A stretch of 64,000 nt of DNA from Ricinus communis (taxonomy: Eukaryota; Streptophyta; Magnoliopsida; Malpighiales; Euphorbiaceae): positions 8,122,001 to 8,186,000 of the forward strand of contig NC_063256.1 of the NCBI RefSeq assembly GCF_019578655.1. The letters run 5' to 3'. Both the position numbers and the translations under genes were made by a program. Each line of letters opens with the position of its first letter. The stretch's first letter is position 1. The notes under the pieces are model-generated. The model did no database searches. It was not told the DNA's origin and saw only the letters and a program-made list of their open reading frames with translations. This document shows, piece after piece, positions 49,401 through 60,978 of the stretch.

Positions 49401-49928
49401 GGTATTTCTTCCCCCTATCAGATTCCTGAGTATTGGATGTTGGAACGGTAATTTATTCTTATTTTCCTCTGCATCTTTTTTACACTGGAACTTGGATACA
49501 GGTATCCAATATATAGAATACCAATGGGTCCGATGCTACAAAATCTGGATGCATCATTTTTGACCTTCCATTCCTTGTCCACACATTCTAGAAGTATATC
49601 TCTCTCTTTTGCTCCCTCTGCATTATTAATTAGCTGACAGCATGTTCGTTATGCTGAGTCTTTCTTTTTTCTTTTGGTTTCTGTGACTGCCATAGGCAAG
49701 AATCCGATACAGTTTGATATGCTAAATGCCAGGACGGCCTATGGGATGGTTTCTTCTTCCAAAACTGCTCTGCCTGTTTTTGGCCTTGCTTCTTATAAGT
49801 TGCAAGGTTCAATATTAACCTCAGGTGAATGGGAGCAAGCAAGTTCATTATTGCAGGCTGCTGTCAACTGGCTTCAACATTTGGAAGTTAATTCTCCCGA
49901 TTTTCAGTTTTTTGCTTCACATAATTAG
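46497..49928 (+). CDS. DUF789 family protein, 6 exons
   Basis: Exons: 46497-46730, 47238-47437, 48945-49215, 49316-49401, 49502-49593 and 49696-49928; 371 residues. All junctions are GT-AG and in frame. It has the family hallmarks in order: a [14 protein letters not shown] segment near 65-78, [23 protein letters not shown], a [12 protein letters not shown] strand, a poorly conserved Ser/Asn-rich middle, [12 protein letters not shown], then [29 protein letters not shown] split over two exons, and a C-terminal [10 protein letters not shown]. The biochemical function of DUF789 proteins is not known to me, and no targeting signal or catalytic motif is visible. The ATG at 46497 is used because the frame upstream is closed and it opens the conserved N-terminus. 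Intron 2 (about 1.5 kb) is the longest. Confidence 0.88.
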
Positions 49929-52780
49929 AAGTGGTGATGTAGTGGGGGGATGTAGGTGAAGAAATTCAAGGTGAAAATGTTTGCGTAAAAAAGACATTTT
50001 TTCATGCCAAACAATTCATTCTGCTGTTTGTAAGTTCTCTCCCTCATATCAAGCTAGCAGTAGCATCCTCTTGGGAGTTGGACTCTCTCTCTTAATCTAC
50101 ATGGTGTCAAAAGAACTTGTAATCTGGGCATATTGGTAAGCAGTCACCATACCTACTCTCCAACGGCAGTAGCTCTGAGCACATGGTATCTTCTAATTTA
50201 TCAGGTCTTTCGTTGCCTAGGTTTAGAGTAGGCTCTTAAAGTTGATTTTTGATTTTTTAATAGTTGTATAGTTCTTTTTCCCTAGGCTTTAGGGATTTAT
50301 AACGATTTAAAAATGGTTTAATATTTCATAATGTTGTCATTGCCGGTGAGCACGGTACTGATTCCACATAGATTTTTAGCATTACGGTGCTCTATAGGAA
50401 CGAGAATTAAATCTTGGAATTCGTTTCCTTTGCCCTTTCTGTACATGTTTGATTTGTTTGTTTTAGATTGATAATCTTTACATTCTGAAATTGAATTTTG
50501 GCAATGTCCAAATTCCGTCTGTGCTACAAAGAATTTGTGTTGGATTAAACACACATTGTTCGACAAGAATCGGCACCCAATTGGGACGGTTTAGTTCTGA
50601 TGATATCTCAAAGCATCTATAATCTTTTTTGGATCGTCATATAGGGTGATGTTGTTGGTAGAACTGAACTAGAAACGTAAGGAGAATGCTATAAATGACT
50701 CGAAAAAAATTTCAGCCTCTACGAGATACCTACAGAAAATATATAGAAAAATTTAATCTATACATAAATAGGGTGTTTATATACAAGCATTCATCTATGT
50801 GTTTTGAACTTAAATTGTAACAAAAAATTTCAAGGTTGATATTTTATCAAGGTAATTTATATATTTTGATGTGATAGTGTTACAATCCTTTCCTAACGGT
50901 GGACAAAAATAAAAGTAAAAATGCATAGAGTATTAGTTAATGATAGTGTATATTTCAATTTGAATAAAGTTAAAATATTTAATTCACATTCTTTTTATTT
51001 GTAATTTAAAAAAATATTACAATTGTAAAAGTGTTTCTGATGGATTCAAATTGTATATAGATATTTAAAGATATTTTAGAGTTTTAATGATAATATTTCT
51101 ATATATAATATGGTGAAAATATATGTTTTTACCTCATTTTAGTTTTTGTCTAAATTCATGAAATAATCAGCAAAAATGAGAATTTGAGCTAAAAATGTAC
51201 TAACGAGCTTTAATTGGACTGCAGCTATAAAAAGCTCGAGAATCAAACACCTGGGCTATCAATAGCTTGGGTCTAATTTAATTCATTAAGGCTTAAAAAG
51301 AGGGTTTAAGTAATTATTATGTAATTAGTAGATAATTATCTTTTGAGTTATTTAGTTTGTTTAGAAAAATAAGGGATAACTATAGTAGTTATGTGCTAAG
51401 AAAAGAACTCTAAGAAGGGATCTTTACAAGAAGTAGAGATTAATCAAAACAGGGGGTTCTGAAGGCTATTAAGATTCTCTCTGCAGAATTTTCTATAGTT
51501 TATCATCTTCTATATCTAGCTAGCTTGAGTTGCATCATTTTTTGAAGAATCAGATAAGTTTTTTGAAGACGTGGAAAAAGACGACCAATCTTCTTCATTC
51601 CTTGAAGAGCCTTTGAATTTTGAGGGAGTTTTAATTTTTTGTTTTATGAATCTTAAGTCTTTTTATTTAATTACAATGATCATTGGATTAAATATGTTAG
51701 GCTATATTCCATAAGTGTTTAGTTTGGTTTTTTATTTATGTATGAACTTTATATATTTTGAGCTTAATGAATGATTTCTTTACCTTCATATGTTCATTAG
51801 TTTCATCTATTATTATTGGTTGACCATCGTATCAATTTAGTAATAATATTTGTTATGAAAATTTTTAGGTTAAAAATATTAGAACATTATTTTTACTTTA
51901 ATCTATGTTGGTTTAAGAAACCTAAGTTGCATCATTAACTTGAATGATTTAGAAAAAAGACATATCACCATCTCATTTGTTAGATTAGGACTTAAGGAGA
52001 TTACTAAGTAAAAGTTATATTAAATTCTACTTTATAATATATTTCATATTAATTATTCTAGTTGCATATTTATTTTCTAATTATTTAATTTCTTTTGTTA
52101 AACTTAAGATCATTATCAAAATATTGGCTTAGAGTGTTTATATTTATTTTCAGTATTTTGTGTAATAGATGGTCTTTATAATATATGCTTTATAATTTCT
52201 TGTGAGATCGATCTCTTGGTGAACTTGCCCGAACTGTAATTCAGTTCGTGCATTTGCGAGTACTAATTTAGACACATCATTCTTAAAATTAAAATAGAAT
52301 ATATTTATGAGTATTCAAACTTAATTTTTGAAAAAAGATAAATAAATTATTTTAAAAATTAAATTTGAAAAGTCTATAAAAATTTAAGAATAAATCATTC
52401 ATATAAATATATCTTTTAACACTCAATAACAAATTTAAACAAGTTAGAATCTGAACATTAATAAAATATTTTTTTTAAAAGTAAAAGCATCTTAATAAAT
52501 TTTTAAATTATACTTATTTTCTATTATATGAAAATAATACCAAAAGACTAGAAATCTAAAAAGTTGCTTAATTTATTATCTTTTAGCATGGGTATATTAA
52601 AAAATTAAGACTAATAAATTTCTTAATTTATTCTTTTCTTAATTTTATTTTAAAAGTTAGATTTTCCTTTTTTTTATTTTTTTTATTTTTAAAAATTATA
52701 AAATAAAAAGTATTATTAGAATACATATTTAACAATAAATCAAAATAGGCTATAATTTAATAGGAAAGTATAAAGAAGCA
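49929..52780. other. Intergenic region between the DUF789 and Myb/SANT genes
   Basis: The first 500 bases are the likely 3' untranslated region of the DUF789 gene. From 50700 to 52780 the sequence is AT-rich and no gene, RNA or element is recognised. Confidence 0.5.
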
Positions 52781-53027
52781 TTAAAGCAGATGCATGGTTT
52801 TCATTACGTTCAAAGGAAAAGAAAAAGCTTTTATTGGACTGTCAGACAGTTTCTGTGACAGACATTTATCCCTTACAGACTGGGTAATAATCCGATCAAG
52901 GTTATCGCTATTTCCCAACAAGGACGCGATTTCAAACTTATCCAGGAAATTCTTATCCCTAAACTTGCAGAAGCGAGCAGCCGAACTGTAGCTGTTCCCG
53001 TCCCTGGTCTTCCTAATCGATTCCAAG
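52780..53027 (+). other. Probable non-coding leader exon of the Myb/SANT-like gene
   Basis: This stretch is clearly less AT-rich than its surroundings, ends at a good donor (ccaag before GTACG at 53028) and precedes a T-rich intron. An acceptor at 54111-54112 lies two bases before the ATG of the downstream gene, which fits a spliced leader. The start of the exon is a guess. Overlapping open frames on both strands match no known protein. Confidence 0.45.
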
Positions 53028-53463
53028 GTACGTTTTAACTATCTTCTTTAGGGTTCTAGCTTTATCCTCCTTTCTTCTCTCTATATTTCTGCCTACCCCT
53101 CTAAGACATATTATTCTCTGTTTGATTTGATTATCTGATTATACACTCTCTTTATTTCGTCATTCATTGTTCTCATTTTTGCAATTGTTTTAAGCTGGTC
53201 TATATATCGATATAGCCAAATTTTATGCATTTATCTTGAAATTGTGATCTGGGTTCTCTGTGTTTGATTCAAATAACTGATGAAAGAGAGAAATTTTTAT
53301 ACAATGGATGCCGTGTTTATACTGCAATTGCCAGTACGAAGTATGTTATTGAAAAGAGTATATTGAATTTGTATGTGCAGTGATACACCCACATTCTTTA
53401 ACAGTGTTGTTTGGAAGGAAATGAGGAAAGAGAGGGGGGGAAAAGAATTTTTTTGGACGTTTA

Positions 53464-53490
53464 GAGAGAGAGAGAGAGAGAGAGAGAGGG
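53464..53490. repeat. GA microsatellite in the leader intron
   Basis: GA run of about 27 bases in the proposed first intron of the Myb/SANT-like gene. Confidence 0.9.
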
Positions 53491-54114
53491 AAAGAAAATA
53501 ACAGAACAGTAATTAGATTTCCCAATTTATCTTCATATTTCCTTCCAATTTGAAAGGAAAGCAAGGACAATGAGAGGAATAAAAGGTAAGTAAAAGGTAA
53601 AAATTTGCTTTTATATGGATAAATGGAAATATTAATTTTAAAGGATTAGTGAATAAATCTAAATTTCTCTAGTCTGTATCTCACATCCAAACAAACAAGA
53701 ATGTTATATTTGGTTAAAATCTATTAGAAAATTTATCTTACTTGAGAAAAAAAAAATGAAAGAGAAAGTAAAATAAAAATGATAAAGTTGAAAGAGGTAT
53801 TTGAGTGTTATAGAATATATTAACTTACGAATGTGGAATTCATTTGGGAGTTCTATCTATTTTGTTAGAATTTAGGTTAGCTATATTTCATTCCGCACAA
53901 GTTTGATTATTTAGAATTCTAAATTAACTTTCACTTCATTTAAAGCACAAAACCCTTAGATTTGCAAATGATTTTCATAAATTGTATGGATTTTAACCAA
54001 ACACAATGTAAATACAGTTCTTTTATTTTCTTCTTATTTCTCACTTATTAGCTCTTTTATTTTCCCTTGTGCTTTTTTGTTTACGAAACATATTGTAGCA
54101 TTATAGAAGCAGCA

Positions 54115-55984
54115 ATGGGTATCAGAGCAAGAAACGGTAATGATCGTTTGAGGACTGTTTGGACACCTGAAATGGACAGATATTTCATAGGTCTTTTATT
54201 AGAACAAGTCAGTAAAGGGAACAAGTTTGATGACCATTTATTTAGCAAAAGAGCATGGAAGAACATGACCTTATTGTTCAATACAAAATTCAAATTTCGT
54301 TATGAAAAAGATGTACTTAAAAATCGCCATAAAACGCTGAGGAATTTGTACACAGCTGTAAAGAAGCTCCTTGATCAGAATGGGTTTAGCTGGGACAATA
54401 ATCGACAGATGGTGACTGCTGATAATGATGTCTGGGATGAATATATTAAGGTGAGCATGGCTTCCACTATTTACTAATTAAGACTCAATATCTATTGGTG
54501 ACTGTTGATGAGTTTTTATTGCAGATGCATCCGGATGCACGTGCATATAGAATAAAAACTATCCCGCATTATAAAGACTTGTGTTTGATATATGGAGACG
54601 CAAAAATTGAAGAGAAAGGTGAGGTCTAACCTTAATGGCGTGTTTGACAATCTTTTGTCGGGATTATGTTATTGGAACTTTCAAATCTGTTGCTATTTGT
54701 AACTAGGCGACAATGCGCTAGAGCTGTTGCCTGATTCAGTTGCAAGTGAAACAACTGAAGCAACTCAGGTGAAGAGTATTGGTGGGGGAGATATGGAGAC
54801 CTTTCAAGAGATCACGGTTGATGAAGATTTTGGAATCTCTATGTCAAATGTGGCAGTAAATGATTCTGAATCAAAAGAGTTAATGCATGATGTACATCAG
54901 GCTACAACAAATGTAAGTGGAAGCACAGCTAGCAACCGTACTAGGACATATTGGCAACCACCAATGGACCGCTATTTCATTGACCTTATGTTGGAACATA
55001 TGCGGAAAGGAAATCAGATTGATGGTGTTTTCAGAAAACAAGCATGGATGGATATGATCACATCCTTTAATGCTAAATTTGGCTTTAACTATGATGTCGA
55101 TGTTCTGAAAAATCGTTACAAAACTCTGAGAAGGCAACATAATGTTATAAAGAACCTTCTTGAATTGCCAGGGTTTTCTTGGGATGATACTCGTCAAATG
55201 GTGACTGCTGATGATTACGTCTGGCAAGACTATATCAAGGTATGCTTTGTTACTTTGTTAGGAAGTAATGTGAGCCCAAAATTGGGTGTTGTGTATTGTT
55301 CATGATTAACAGTCAACTAGTAATGCTCAACTAATTAAAGACTTGTATGAAAGTGAACTAGCAGCATTATAAAAGCTTTGATGTGCTGACATGCAGACAC
55401 GTACAGATGCACGACAGTTCATGACACGACCTGTCCCTTACTACAAGGATTTGTGCATGATATGCAATGATCAAAACTTTGACGAAAGTGACTGCTGCTC
55501 TGCTCAATACTTGGAGCTGCAAAATGACTTCCAAGATGTTAAGGCTCCCAGACCTTCACAGTGTTTTCATTCTCCAGCTCTGTCAGTTTCCACTGAAGAG
55601 GAAATTGGCGATATGTTAGAATCTGTAGATACAGGTTCAAAAACTAGTGTGCTTAATGAGAATAAGAAACGCCAGTCCGAAAACCAGTCAAATTCTGGTC
55701 ACTTTAAAAAGGCTCGGGGCAAAGAGGAGGGGATGGCTAATGCTCTGCGGGAGATGGCAACTGCAGTTTCATCATTATCAGATAAAAGGAAGGATGAGAA
55801 TACTAATTCTATATCAATAGAGAATGTAGTTAAAGCAGTCCAAGATTTATCAGACATGGATGAAGACCTTATATTAGACGCATGTGATTTCTTGGAGGAC
55901 GAAATGAAAGCTAAAACATTCATGGCACTGGAAGTCAAACTAAGAAAGAAATGGTTGTTAAGGAAGCTGCGTCCAGAATCGTAG
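54115..55984 (+). CDS. Protein with two Myb/SANT-like DNA-binding domains (L10-interacting MYB-like), 4 coding exons
   Basis: Exons: 54115-54450, 54525-54618, 54707-55239 and 55397-55984; 516 residues. Two Myb_DNA-bind_3 type domains are evident. The first (about 14-112) runs from TVWTPEMDRYFIGLLLEQV to DVWDEYIK. The second (about 220-320) runs from TYWQPPMDRYFIDLMLEHM to YVWQDYIK. Each is followed, across an intron at the same place, by a matching block (HPDARAYRIKTIPHYKDLCLIYG and TDARQFMTRPVPYYKDLCMIC). This family is otherwise seen in plant nuclear proteins such as LIMYB and in hAT/Harbinger-related Myb-like proteins. The C-terminal 120 residues contain a basic patch (NKKR, HFKKARGK) and helices. 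Nuclear DNA binding is inferred; no target is known. A frame open upstream to 54067 exists, but a splice acceptor just before 54115 makes that ATG the better start. Confidence 0.85.
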
Positions 55985-57546
55985 GTCTGAGGATTTTCTT
56001 TTCATTCTTTGGCAGGTCGTGCGTACATATGAGGCCTTTTCTCAGAGTCTGCACAGGTTTTAGTTCCTTGGTCGTTACCATTAGCTATGTAAATTTTAAC
56101 TCATCGAGCATACAGGCTTAAATCGATGCAGGTTTCTTTTTTTTTAGAAAGGCAGTTTTGAGATGTCATGGAGCACGAGAATGAATGTCCATTTTGTTTT
56201 CGGTGGAATCCATGATCTTTGCTCCTCTATAAAACAGGTCAAGGTTTTTTTTTTTTTTTTTTCTCCTTTTCTTTTCCTTATTATTTAGGAATAGGCTTCA
56301 CATAGTGAGGAAAGTTTGAATAGGTCTTAGTTAGAAGTGACTCCTTAATAGCAAGAGACTTGGCTAATAAATCATCAATGGTCATAAAAAATGCTGATAA
56401 TATCTTTGTTGTTTTCATGCTGGAAGCACAACGGACATTTTTGCAGCATAGCAATCATCTAATTTTTCAAATCCAAGTCCCAAATCTAACGCCTCAAATT
56501 AACAGTGATTTTGCCATTTTCAAGCGAGATAATGCTAATTGCTCAATGAACTGGAAATGCCACATCTTCATTACTAGGAGGCTGCTTTCAATAGTGAATT
56601 TATATGAAACTCGATCTAATGACGATCAGAGCATATGATTGAAAATTCGGCGCCAAAGTGCTACCGATATTGATAACTATTGCACCTTCCTTCGCCTCAT
56701 TTCCACATTCTCTCTTTCCGACAATGAACCCAAACTTTTTTGCGCCAGTTCTGCCAAGAAATCCATTATCCCTAATATCTTGTCCCGCCATTCACCACAG
56801 GTTTGGACCATATGACCTTTTGGATAAGGATATTCCAATTGTTCTAGAAACGCATTACAATCACTTGTCCTTTTTAGGTAATGATTAAAGGTTAAATTGT
56901 GATTATAGGGGCAGCAACGAGTCCTAGTACACCTTATAGTAATTGCCGATCTGGGGTGGCCTTGATGGATTGTGAAGGAAAAGGTTTATAGAGGGCTCAT
57001 ACACGGCGTTTGCGGGGCAAAATCCGACTTTAGCGGCGTCCGCGGCATACATGTGGGTAGTGGTGGTGAAAAGAATGTGGCTGCTGTAATGGTGGAGAAA
57101 GAAGAGGCTTTGAATTTGATGAGACAAGGGTTTCACTGAAGGATTGCTTTTTGCAGCTCGTGCATTCCAGCGTTAGAGCCAGATTAAAAATAACTGAAGA
57201 CGAAGCTTATACTGTTCGATTGCATGCAGCATTCAGCTGCCTTTGTCCAAGCAAAAGATTAGAAGCCGAGACTGAGTGGACGTTTAAACCACTGTTGCAC
57301 AACCACATCCAGCTTTCATAATAAATAAGAGGAACACTAAATTTCATTATATGTTACAGAATTCAATAACAGAGTACATATAGTCCTGGCTCTCACCTCG
57401 CTAATTGGTTAAATTGATTGGTATGATCACTTCCCCATTATGCCTAACCTACCTCTCCTTACCAAGGTACATTCAATACGAACAACATCGACAATGGAAT
57501 TTTTTTGTTATGATCTAGAGTTAACAAACAATTGTGCTATACTATA
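55985..57546. other. Spacer between convergent Myb/SANT-like and Di19 genes
   Basis: The first 300 bases are the likely 3' untranslated region of the Myb/SANT-like gene, with a T-run near 56247. Bases 56640-57250 are less AT-rich, with a few short frames open on both strands, but none matched a family I know. It could be a gene relic or untranslated sequence. Confidence 0.45.
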
Positions 57547-59969
57547 TCATAAATCATCCTCAAAGATTGTGGACAATAGCAGCCCCTGCACAAACCGGCT
57601 TCTCCTACCCTTCTCAATTTGTTCCTTCTCTGATAAGGGAGATTGGTGCATATCTCTGAAGTAGAAAATTACCATCATTGTTAGCATAACAATAAAGAAG
57701 GTTCAGTAGTAATCAGAAAATTAAACATCTAGACAGAAGAACGGTCCGAGCAGAAAAGATAAAACATATTTAATACTGACATTTCAGGACTCAGATGCAA
57801 AATCAAAACACAGATGCATACACTTCGACCGCCTCACTGCACTTGAAATGATATTTTTGATGTTCCTAACTATTATTTCTCTTCTCTTCCTATTGCTAAT
57901 GTAGCAATCATCACCGTGATGTTTGCATTATTTAACTTAATTTTCCACCAAGTTGCATATTATTAAAATAAAATACCCATTCAAATTCTTCCTCTTCCAA
58001 GAGGCAACTATAACAAAATGTAACCAAACAACTAACCTTTCTAAAATATTTTCCTCAGAGCTTTTCTCTTCTAAGACTACATCAGGTAAACAATGTGGCT
58101 GTACACTTCCAGACTTATCAGCAGGGATTGCATTGTAAAGGAATGACATCAAAGGATCGGGCTCCATCTTTGAGGAAGAAACCGCAGGAGATGGCACATC
58201 AAGTAGGCATTGGAAATGCCCATCCTGTAATTCCTTCTTTAGAAGCGAAAGAGTTGAATAAGACCCATCTTTCTGGAGCTTTAATTTTTGCAACCTGTAA
58301 TTTCTAGTCAAGGAATACTAGGCACAGTTTGAACATCAATAAGAAACAATATCAAAATGCAACTCTAACTGAATATAAAAGGAAAAGATGCAATAGAAAA
58401 CCTCACCCATAACGAACACAAAGTTTTTAAGAAATTCCAATAACATATTATTCAAAAGGGAAATATGCGAAAAAGATGCATGATCTCCAAAATAAAATGA
58501 AAGAAAGGATATCTTGAACATGCTCCCATGCTGAGTGGTTAGATGTCGAACCATACTCACCCCTACTCTTGTGGCGCAGACTGGGCATATCTGCAACCAT
58601 AATATCCATAAGCAAATTGCTTCAGGAAAGACACTATCAGAACCTGATTGCAGCATACTAACAAATATCCTAATTACAACGGCAAGAAGCATACAATTAA
58701 CCTCCTAAATGCTAAACAGCTAAAGTAATGGACATGTTCTATCTCTACACCTCCTCTAAGCACAGCCCGAATTATGAACTACTGGAATTCAACCTTCGTT
58801 AAAAAGAAAGGAAAAAAAAAAAAACCTTCCACCCAAAATCATACATATATTCCTTGGATTTGGTATATCTAGGTGCCTCTGGGTTCTGGTCCTAAAGAAT
58901 AGTTCAGCATCACACACCTTGACCATTCATTACTAAATTCCACTGCTTGAAAAACAATACTTCTTCTTCTTTTTATTTATCTTTTAATCCTTCATCTCTT
59001 TTGTCAAATAAAAATTACCAAAACCTGCGGCCCTGACCCAAGCTCCAGACACTAGGTTTTTTTAACCCTAGTCACTAACGAAGCAACAATAATCATGGTG
59101 TGAAATGATTGCCAAACTCGATGAAGATAGCACATTAATAATTGTTAATAAGTTTAAGTTGATAAACTCGTGCAGAGGTCAACTGAAGATCAGTGTGCAT
59201 AGAGATACTAAAGCTAGAACGAGTTTTAGGATAGATGTTGTATTAACACTAAGAACAGTACTAGACAATAGTGAATAAACAGATTCACAATAATCTATAT
59301 CTAAAACAAAACTAGAATAATATATACGACCCACAATTTATGTTAAAAAGGTGAAAACAAACACTATGGATTGAACTACTTTTCTAGCCCCACACTGAAC
59401 TGTTGAGACTGAAGATTTACTTCTGTCAACCATTAACAAAACAAGCATTGGTAGAAAAAAGGATCCAGTCACAAATAAGTCAAAAGAACTCTTCCACACA
59501 AAAAATACAACCTGAATAACAGAAAAAGAAGCCAAAATATCCCCACAAAAGAAAACAAGAAATAAAGAAAGTCACCACCGGCACAACCAATAACTGACAA
59601 AATAGTAAATATCAAAAAAGGTATGAATGTTACCCCTGGCTTAGATTCAAAAGGATGGTCATCATCAATATGAGAGCACAATTCAACTAAATCAAAATCC
59701 TCAATGCAAAAGGGGCATGGATACTCTGCCCTAATATCATCATCTTCATATTCATTAATATTATCTCCATCTACCTCTTCAAAATCCAGGCAAAGATCTA
59801 TTTCAAAAACAAACGAAAACATAATCACCACATGATAATCATCATATGAATCAATAGACAAAACTAAACAAAATCTCTAGCCCATGAAATTACCAGAAAG
59901 AGATCTGAGAGCTGATTGGTAGCTTCTAGAAGAAGTAGAAAGAGCAAAGCTCCATGTATCGTCTTCCAT
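57547..59969 (-). CDS. DI19: Di19 (dehydration-induced 19) zinc-finger protein, 5 exons
   Basis: Exons: 59969-59894, 59797-59634, 58590-58513, 58296-58037 and 57655-57547; 228 residues, the family's usual size. The N-terminus MEDDTWSFALSTSSRSYQSAL is typical. Two zinc-finger units follow: C53/C56/H68/H73 (YPCPFCIEDFDLVELCSHIDDDH) and C82/C85/H96/H101 (CPVCATRVGVSMVRHLTTQH). The C-terminal Di19 domain has GSYSTLSLLKKELQDG and ends SRFVQGLLLSTIFEDDL. Arabidopsis Di19 proteins are nuclear, respond to drought and salt and bind DNA or calcium-dependent kinases; the role here is inferred. Exons 3 and 4 are joined by an AT-AC intron, listed separately. Intron 2 is about 1.04 kb. The gene stands head to head with the syntaxin gene, 1.0 kb away. 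Confidence 0.92.
58297..58512 (-). other. U12-type AT-AC intron in the Di19 gene (intron 3)
   Basis: On the minus strand the intron starts ATATCCTTTC at 58512, right after the codon for residue 106 (MFK). It holds TCCTTGAC about 10 bases before its end, an excellent U12 branch site, and ends TTAC at 58297. The next exon opens AGG TTG CAA and continues into the conserved GSYSTLSLLKKEL. The usual AG two bases on (TTACAG) would break the frame. Confidence 0.88.
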
Positions 59970-60978
59970 TTCTGAACCCACTCTCTGCTCCTCCTAATTT
60001 TCTTGTCAGTTACGATACAAAACCGAAGGCTTCTCTTTTCTTTCCTTTTCTTTTCTTATTGTAAAGTGTTGCGTTTGGAGTAATAAATAGCAGCGAAATA
60101 AAGTGAAGAAGCAGAAGAAAGGAGGAATTGAAATTCGGGGAAGAAGGGGAAGAAATTGGGATTCAATTGTATGGATACTTAGTGAGCAAGGACCTTCGTT
60201 TGGATCCCGAAATGACCTCCAACTCCCGCGATTTACCTTAAAACTACCCTTTTATCAAGACGGCTTTTAACTGCCCTTTGTTTTGGACCGACCTATTCCT
60301 TTCTTTTGACCTTTTTTGCCCCTTGAAGTTATTATGTCCAGGAGTTTATTTATTTATTTATTTATGATAATTCTATTTGTAGAAAGTGCCCGAACCGACC
60401 AAGGTTTTCCTGTCCTTTACCCCTGTCTCTAGGTTTTAGTTTTTTTATATTTTATTTTGTTATCACTTTAATTTGGTAAAACAAAATCAGGAGACAAATT
60501 TCGTTGAATTTTTCAGAAATGAACTACATAAAACTCATTTTTCAGTTACGAATTTCTCATGTTCAAGGTTGTGTTTATAATTTCTATTATTTGAAATTGA
60601 ATTTACCTAAATTTTATTGAAATTTTAAATTTGAAATTTAAAAAGTGAAACTTTATACCTAAAACTAAAAAATAATAATAAATATTGGGCCAAGGGAGCC
60701 CATGCAAAGAGGGCCTCTTCTCTCAATATATGAGGCCTATTTAGTGTACAAAAACGCGCAAATTAGCGTCGGTTTCTACTTTTCAAAGCTACCTTGTGAT
60801 TCGCAGCATAAAAATTTCAAGCTCACCGGCGGTTAAATCTCCAAAAGAAATCCTTAGTTTCCATGATTTCAGTTCCTCTCCCGCTCATACTCTCCAAATT
60901 CCACAGAATTTTGTTTTTCTCGCTTCCAAATCCCTCACCCACTGTCAAATTTCTTAATTTGCTTTCTTCCTGTTATCG
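59970..60978. promoter_or_regulatory. Shared divergent promoter region of Di19 and SYP4 genes
   Basis: The two genes start 1.0 kb apart and are read outward, so both promoters lie here. The Di19 leader is probably 59970 to about 60180. The syntaxin leader is probably about 60760-60978. The middle part is AT-rich, with a ttta repeat near 60346-60364. Individual sites cannot be assigned with confidence. Confidence 0.6.

Noticed and set aside
52781..53026. Long frame on the minus strand over the proposed leader exon
   Set aside because: It is antisense to a plausible leader exon and has no similarity; short frames are open on both strands by chance.
54067..54114. Upstream ATG extending the Myb/SANT-like protein by 16 residues
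   Set aside because: A splice acceptor lies two bases before the ATG at 54115, and the extra residues look like T-rich intron sequence.
59338..59861. Two hydrophobic minus-strand frames in the large Di19 intron
   Set aside because: They continue the Di19 exon 2 frame past its donor at 59633 or lie inside intron 2; the protein continues at 58590 with the second zinc finger.
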